A stretch of DNA of 14,376 nucleotides from Acidiferrobacterales bacterium (GTDB taxonomy: Bacteria > Pseudomonadota > Gammaproteobacteria > Acidiferrobacterales > Sulfurifustaceae). Position 1 is the first letter of the stretch, and each line of letters starts with the position of its first letter. The stretch covers positions 1 to 14,376 of the forward strand of contig CAKKQL010000014.1 in assembly GCA_919902095.1 (NCBI GenBank), read 5' to 3'. Below are positions 13,811 to 14,376 of the stretch, in pieces. Both the position numbers and the translations under genes were made by a program. The notes beneath the pieces are model-generated. The model was not told the DNA's origin. It saw nothing but the letters and a program-made list of their open reading frames with translations, and made no database searches.

Positions 13811-14376
13811 TCAGTTCGCGATTTTGGCCTTGGTCGCTCCCGGCATCCTGCCTTCCGCGACACTTGTACTTCCCTGTACATCGCGGGCGGTCTCGCCGCG
13901 GCGACCGAAGCTGAGCGTGTCCTGCACGACGTCCACCACGATGACGTCGCGCGGGCCGAACTTGCCGGCGAGAATTTCCTGCGCCAACGGGTTTTCGATC
14001 TGCTGCTGTACCGCGCGCCGCAGCGGGCGGGCGCCGAACACCGGATCGAAGCCGACCTCGGCAATCCGGTCCAGCGCCTTGGGCGTCAGTTCAAGGTCGA
14101 GGTCGCGCGCCTGCAGGCGCTCGCGCAGGTACTGCACCTGCAATGCCGCGATGTGGCGCAACTGCTCGCGTCCGAGCGGATGGAACACCACGATGTCGTC
14201 GATGCGGTTGACGAACTCGGGCCGGAAGTGGCGGCCGACGGTTTCCATCACCGCCGCCTTCATGCGGTCGTAATTCTCCTCGCCCGCCAGCTCCTGGATG
14301 ACCTGCGAGCCGAGGTTCGAAGTCATGACGATGACGGTGTTGCGGAAGTCCACGGTGCGGCCCTGGCCGTCGGTCA
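13811..14376 (-). CDS. clpB: ClpB disaggregase, C-terminal part (runs off the window)
   Basis: The frame is open to the right edge; 188 residues plus stop are visible. They cover the end of the second AAA+ domain: [15 protein letters not shown] (sensor 1), [10 protein letters not shown] with the arginine finger, and [13 protein letters not shown] (sensor 2), then the usual [14 protein letters not shown]. ClpB threads aggregated proteins through a hexameric pore together with DnaK. Wild-type ClpB normally ends soon after the final beta strand; here [14 protein letters not shown] is followed by about 27 extra residues, most of them encoded by the repeat at 13832-13884. Confidence 0.93.
   Translation of the reverse strand, partial: TDGQGRTVDFRNTVIVMTSNLGSQVIQELAGEENYDRMKAAVMETVGRHFRPEFVNRIDDIVVFHPLGREQLRHIAALQVQYLRERLQARDLDLELTPKALDRIAEVGFDPVFGARPLRRAVQQQIENPLAQEILAGKFGPRDVIVVDVVQDTLSFGRRGETARDVQGSTSVAEGRMPGATKAKIAN
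13832..13884 (-). repeat. 53-bp palindromic coding repeat, copy at the clpB 3' end
   Basis: The second copy of the hrpB repeat (46 of 53 identical). It encodes [17 protein letters not shown], against A-Q-G-R-A-S-V-A-K-G-G-M-P-G-A-T-G in HrpB, so the same reading frame is used. This copy also has TGTAC/GTACA around TTCCCT as a second stem, less well preserved in the hrpB copy. The clpB stop follows 19 bases past the repeat. Confidence 0.8.

Overview
The window is a high-GC proteobacterial chromosome segment. HrpB, GreB, a Do-family periplasmic protease and ClpB together suggest a gammaproteobacterium, possibly an environmental or sulfur-oxidiser-like lineage. This is inferred from gene content and protein style; no rRNA or tRNA is present to fix it.

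Layout. 1-166 holds the ambiguous 3' end of an upstream gene, followed by an MgtC/SapB membrane protein (+, 167-826). 827-3471 is an accessory island, AT-richer over much of its length, with all genes on the minus strand: a cysteine-rich pseudopilin-like small protein, a DUF1993 protein, an integron-type gene cassette (1757-2721, attC at 1751-1807) carrying two membrane proteins of unknown function, a broken antitoxin fragment, a decayed duplicate of the 3' end of the neighbouring lyase gene, and an orphan HTH antitoxin. 3472-4431 encodes a secreted virginiamycin-B-lyase-like beta-propeller (-). 4528-5040 is greB (+) and 5165-5569 is a stand-alone NAD-binding Rossmann protein (+). hrpB (-, 5586-8144) is separated from a D-2-hydroxyacid dehydrogenase (-, 8440-9393) by a 286-bp element with 42-bp inverted termini. 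A two-TM conserved protein (+, 9488-10051) converges with a possible minus-strand operon: Do protease (13529-12039), BamE/OmlA-like lipoprotein (12006-11677) and an HTH plus 2Fe-2S/flavin reductase fusion (11564-10080). The window ends inside clpB (-, 13811 to the edge).

How the genes relate. The Do protease, the lipoprotein and ClpB all belong to protein quality control or envelope maintenance, and the first two are 32 bp apart. The reductase downstream carries an N-terminal DNA-binding-like helix-turn-helix, so it could be a redox-responsive regulator rather than a plain enzyme.

Most notable signals. (1) A solitary integron cassette whose attC ends contain the next-to-last proof of mobility: the R'' core is exactly complementary to the core found at the far end of the cassette and not to its present partner, which is what excision and circularisation predicts. 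(2) A 53-bp palindromic repeat present twice, once as an in-frame ~17-residue insertion inside HrpB and once as the C-terminal extension of ClpB. (3) The HTH-reductase fusion lacking the usual flavin-binding R-x-Y-S motif. (4) A 65-bp duplication of the lyase 3' end bracketing the orphan antitoxin.
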